Made by a program: the position numbers and the translations under genes
Assembly (NCBI GenBank): GCA_017629395.1
Contig: JAGBXH010000417.1
Coordinates: 1 to 5,336 of the forward strand
Length of the DNA stretch: 5,336 nucleotides
Source of the DNA: Clostridia bacterium
GTDB lineage: Bacteria > Bacillota > Clostridia > Oscillospirales > CAG-272
Direction: 5' to 3'
Part shown: positions 4,854 through 5,336 of the stretch, piece by piece
How positions within the stretch are numbered: the stretch's first letter is position 1
Layout of the letters: each line of letters begins with the position of its first letter
Notes under the pieces: model-generated
Databases searched by the model: none
Seen by the model: only the letters and a program-made list of their open reading frames with translations
What the model was told of the DNA's origin: nothing

Positions 4854-5336
4854 ATGGAACAGTATTACGACAGAGTCGGTCGTGTATTTGATATTCAGCG
4901 TTATTCGGTCCACGACGGACCCGGTATCCGCACCATCGTATTCTTAAAGGGCTGCTTCCTTCGCTGCAAGTGGTGCTGCAACCCCGAATCGCAGGAATTC
5001 AAGATCCAGCAAATGGAACAAGGCGGCAAGACCAAAACGGTCGGCTATGATATCTCGGTCAGAGATCTGATGGAAGAGATCGCCAAGGACCGCATGTACT
5101 TCCGTCGCTCGGGTGGCGGCATTACGCTTTCGGGCGGTGAATGTCTTGCGCAACCCGAATTTACCGAGGCGCTGCTGCGCGCCTGCCACGATTACGGCTT
5201 TACCACCGCGATTGAAACCACGGGCTTTGCCAAGCGCGAGATCATTGAGCGCATTATCCCGCACGTGGATTACGTGCTCATGGACATCAAGCACATGGAC
5301 AGCGCAAAGCACCAAGAATTTACGGGCAGACCCAAT
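4854..5336 (+). CDS. Glycyl radical enzyme activating enzyme (radical SAM), 3' end cut by the window edge
   Basis: The first 161 residues of a radical SAM activase are present. The SAM cluster motif is C34-x3-C38-x2-C41 in GCFLRCKWC, preceded by the family signature SVHDGPGIRT (18-27). SGGGITLSGGE (86-96) contains the GGE motif that contacts the SAM amino group, and MDIKHMD sits near 143-149. The enzyme cleaves SAM reductively and abstracts a hydrogen from the partner glycine, here presumably G817 of the upstream dehydratase. Only about 40 residues separate NPES (43-46) from the SGGGITLSGGE block, with no CxxCxxCxxxCP motifs. The ferredoxin-like double-cluster insert of many activases (CutD, glycerol dehydratase activase) is therefore missing, as in pyruvate formate-lyase activase. 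The residue after C41 is another cysteine, C42. Start choice rests on AAAGGA at 4842-4847, six bases before ATG. A TTA codon at L31 sets it apart from the TTA-free dehydratase gene. The C-terminal part, including the rest of the barrel, lies outside the window. Confidence 0.95.
   Translation, partial: MEQYYDRVGRVFDIQRYSVHDGPGIRTIVFLKGCFLRCKWCCNPESQEFKIQQMEQGGKTKTVGYDISVRDLMEEIAKDRMYFRRSGGGITLSGGECLAQPEFTEALLRACHDYGFTTAIETTGFAKREIIERIIPHVDYVLMDIKHMDSAKHQEFTGRPN

Overview
This window is an internal piece of a glycyl-radical-enzyme-associated bacterial microcompartment (GRM) operon. All genes lie on the + strand, closely spaced, with purine-rich ribosome binding sites. Moderate GC, AAGGAA/AAAGGA-type Shine-Dalgarno sites, strictly anaerobic glycyl radical chemistry and a short palindromic repeat of a kind I associate with gut Clostridia all suggest an anaerobic Firmicute (Clostridia, possibly Oscillospirales). 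The genus cannot be told from the sequence.

Layout: (1) positions 6-269 hold an EutN/CcmL/PduN-type pentameric shell protein (BMC-P) reading frame that is interrupted by an in-frame TAA at codon 31; (2) 321-1649 is a PduS/RnfC-like Fe-S flavoprotein; (3) 1675-2220 is a PduT-like tandem-domain shell protein (BMC-T) that keeps the cysteine which carries an Fe-S cluster in PduT; (4) 2239-4764 is a full-length glycyl radical enzyme whose visible active-site residues match the B12-independent glycerol/1,2-propanediol dehydratase group better than choline lyase; (5) 4765-4853 is an intercistronic gap dominated by a 52-bp palindromic repeat; (6) 4854 to the window edge is the N-terminal part of the radical-SAM activating enzyme of the dehydratase.

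How the genes fit together: the activase would install the glycyl radical on the dehydratase, which would convert a vicinal diol (most likely 1,2-propanediol, possibly glycerol) to an aldehyde inside a protein shell. The BMC-T and BMC-P proteins are shell facets and vertices. The PduS and PduT homologues form a plausible electron route between lumen and cytosol for cofactor recycling or for feeding the activase. The aldehyde and alcohol dehydrogenases, phosphotransacylase and hexameric shell proteins expected for such an operon are not in this window and would lie outside it.

The points most worth a second look are the stop codon inside the BMC-P gene, the palindromic repeat with mutually exclusive foldings between enzyme and activase, the C-x3-C-x3-C arrangement around the catalytic cysteine, an apparently long insertion in the dehydratase, and the activase lacking the ferredoxin-like insert.
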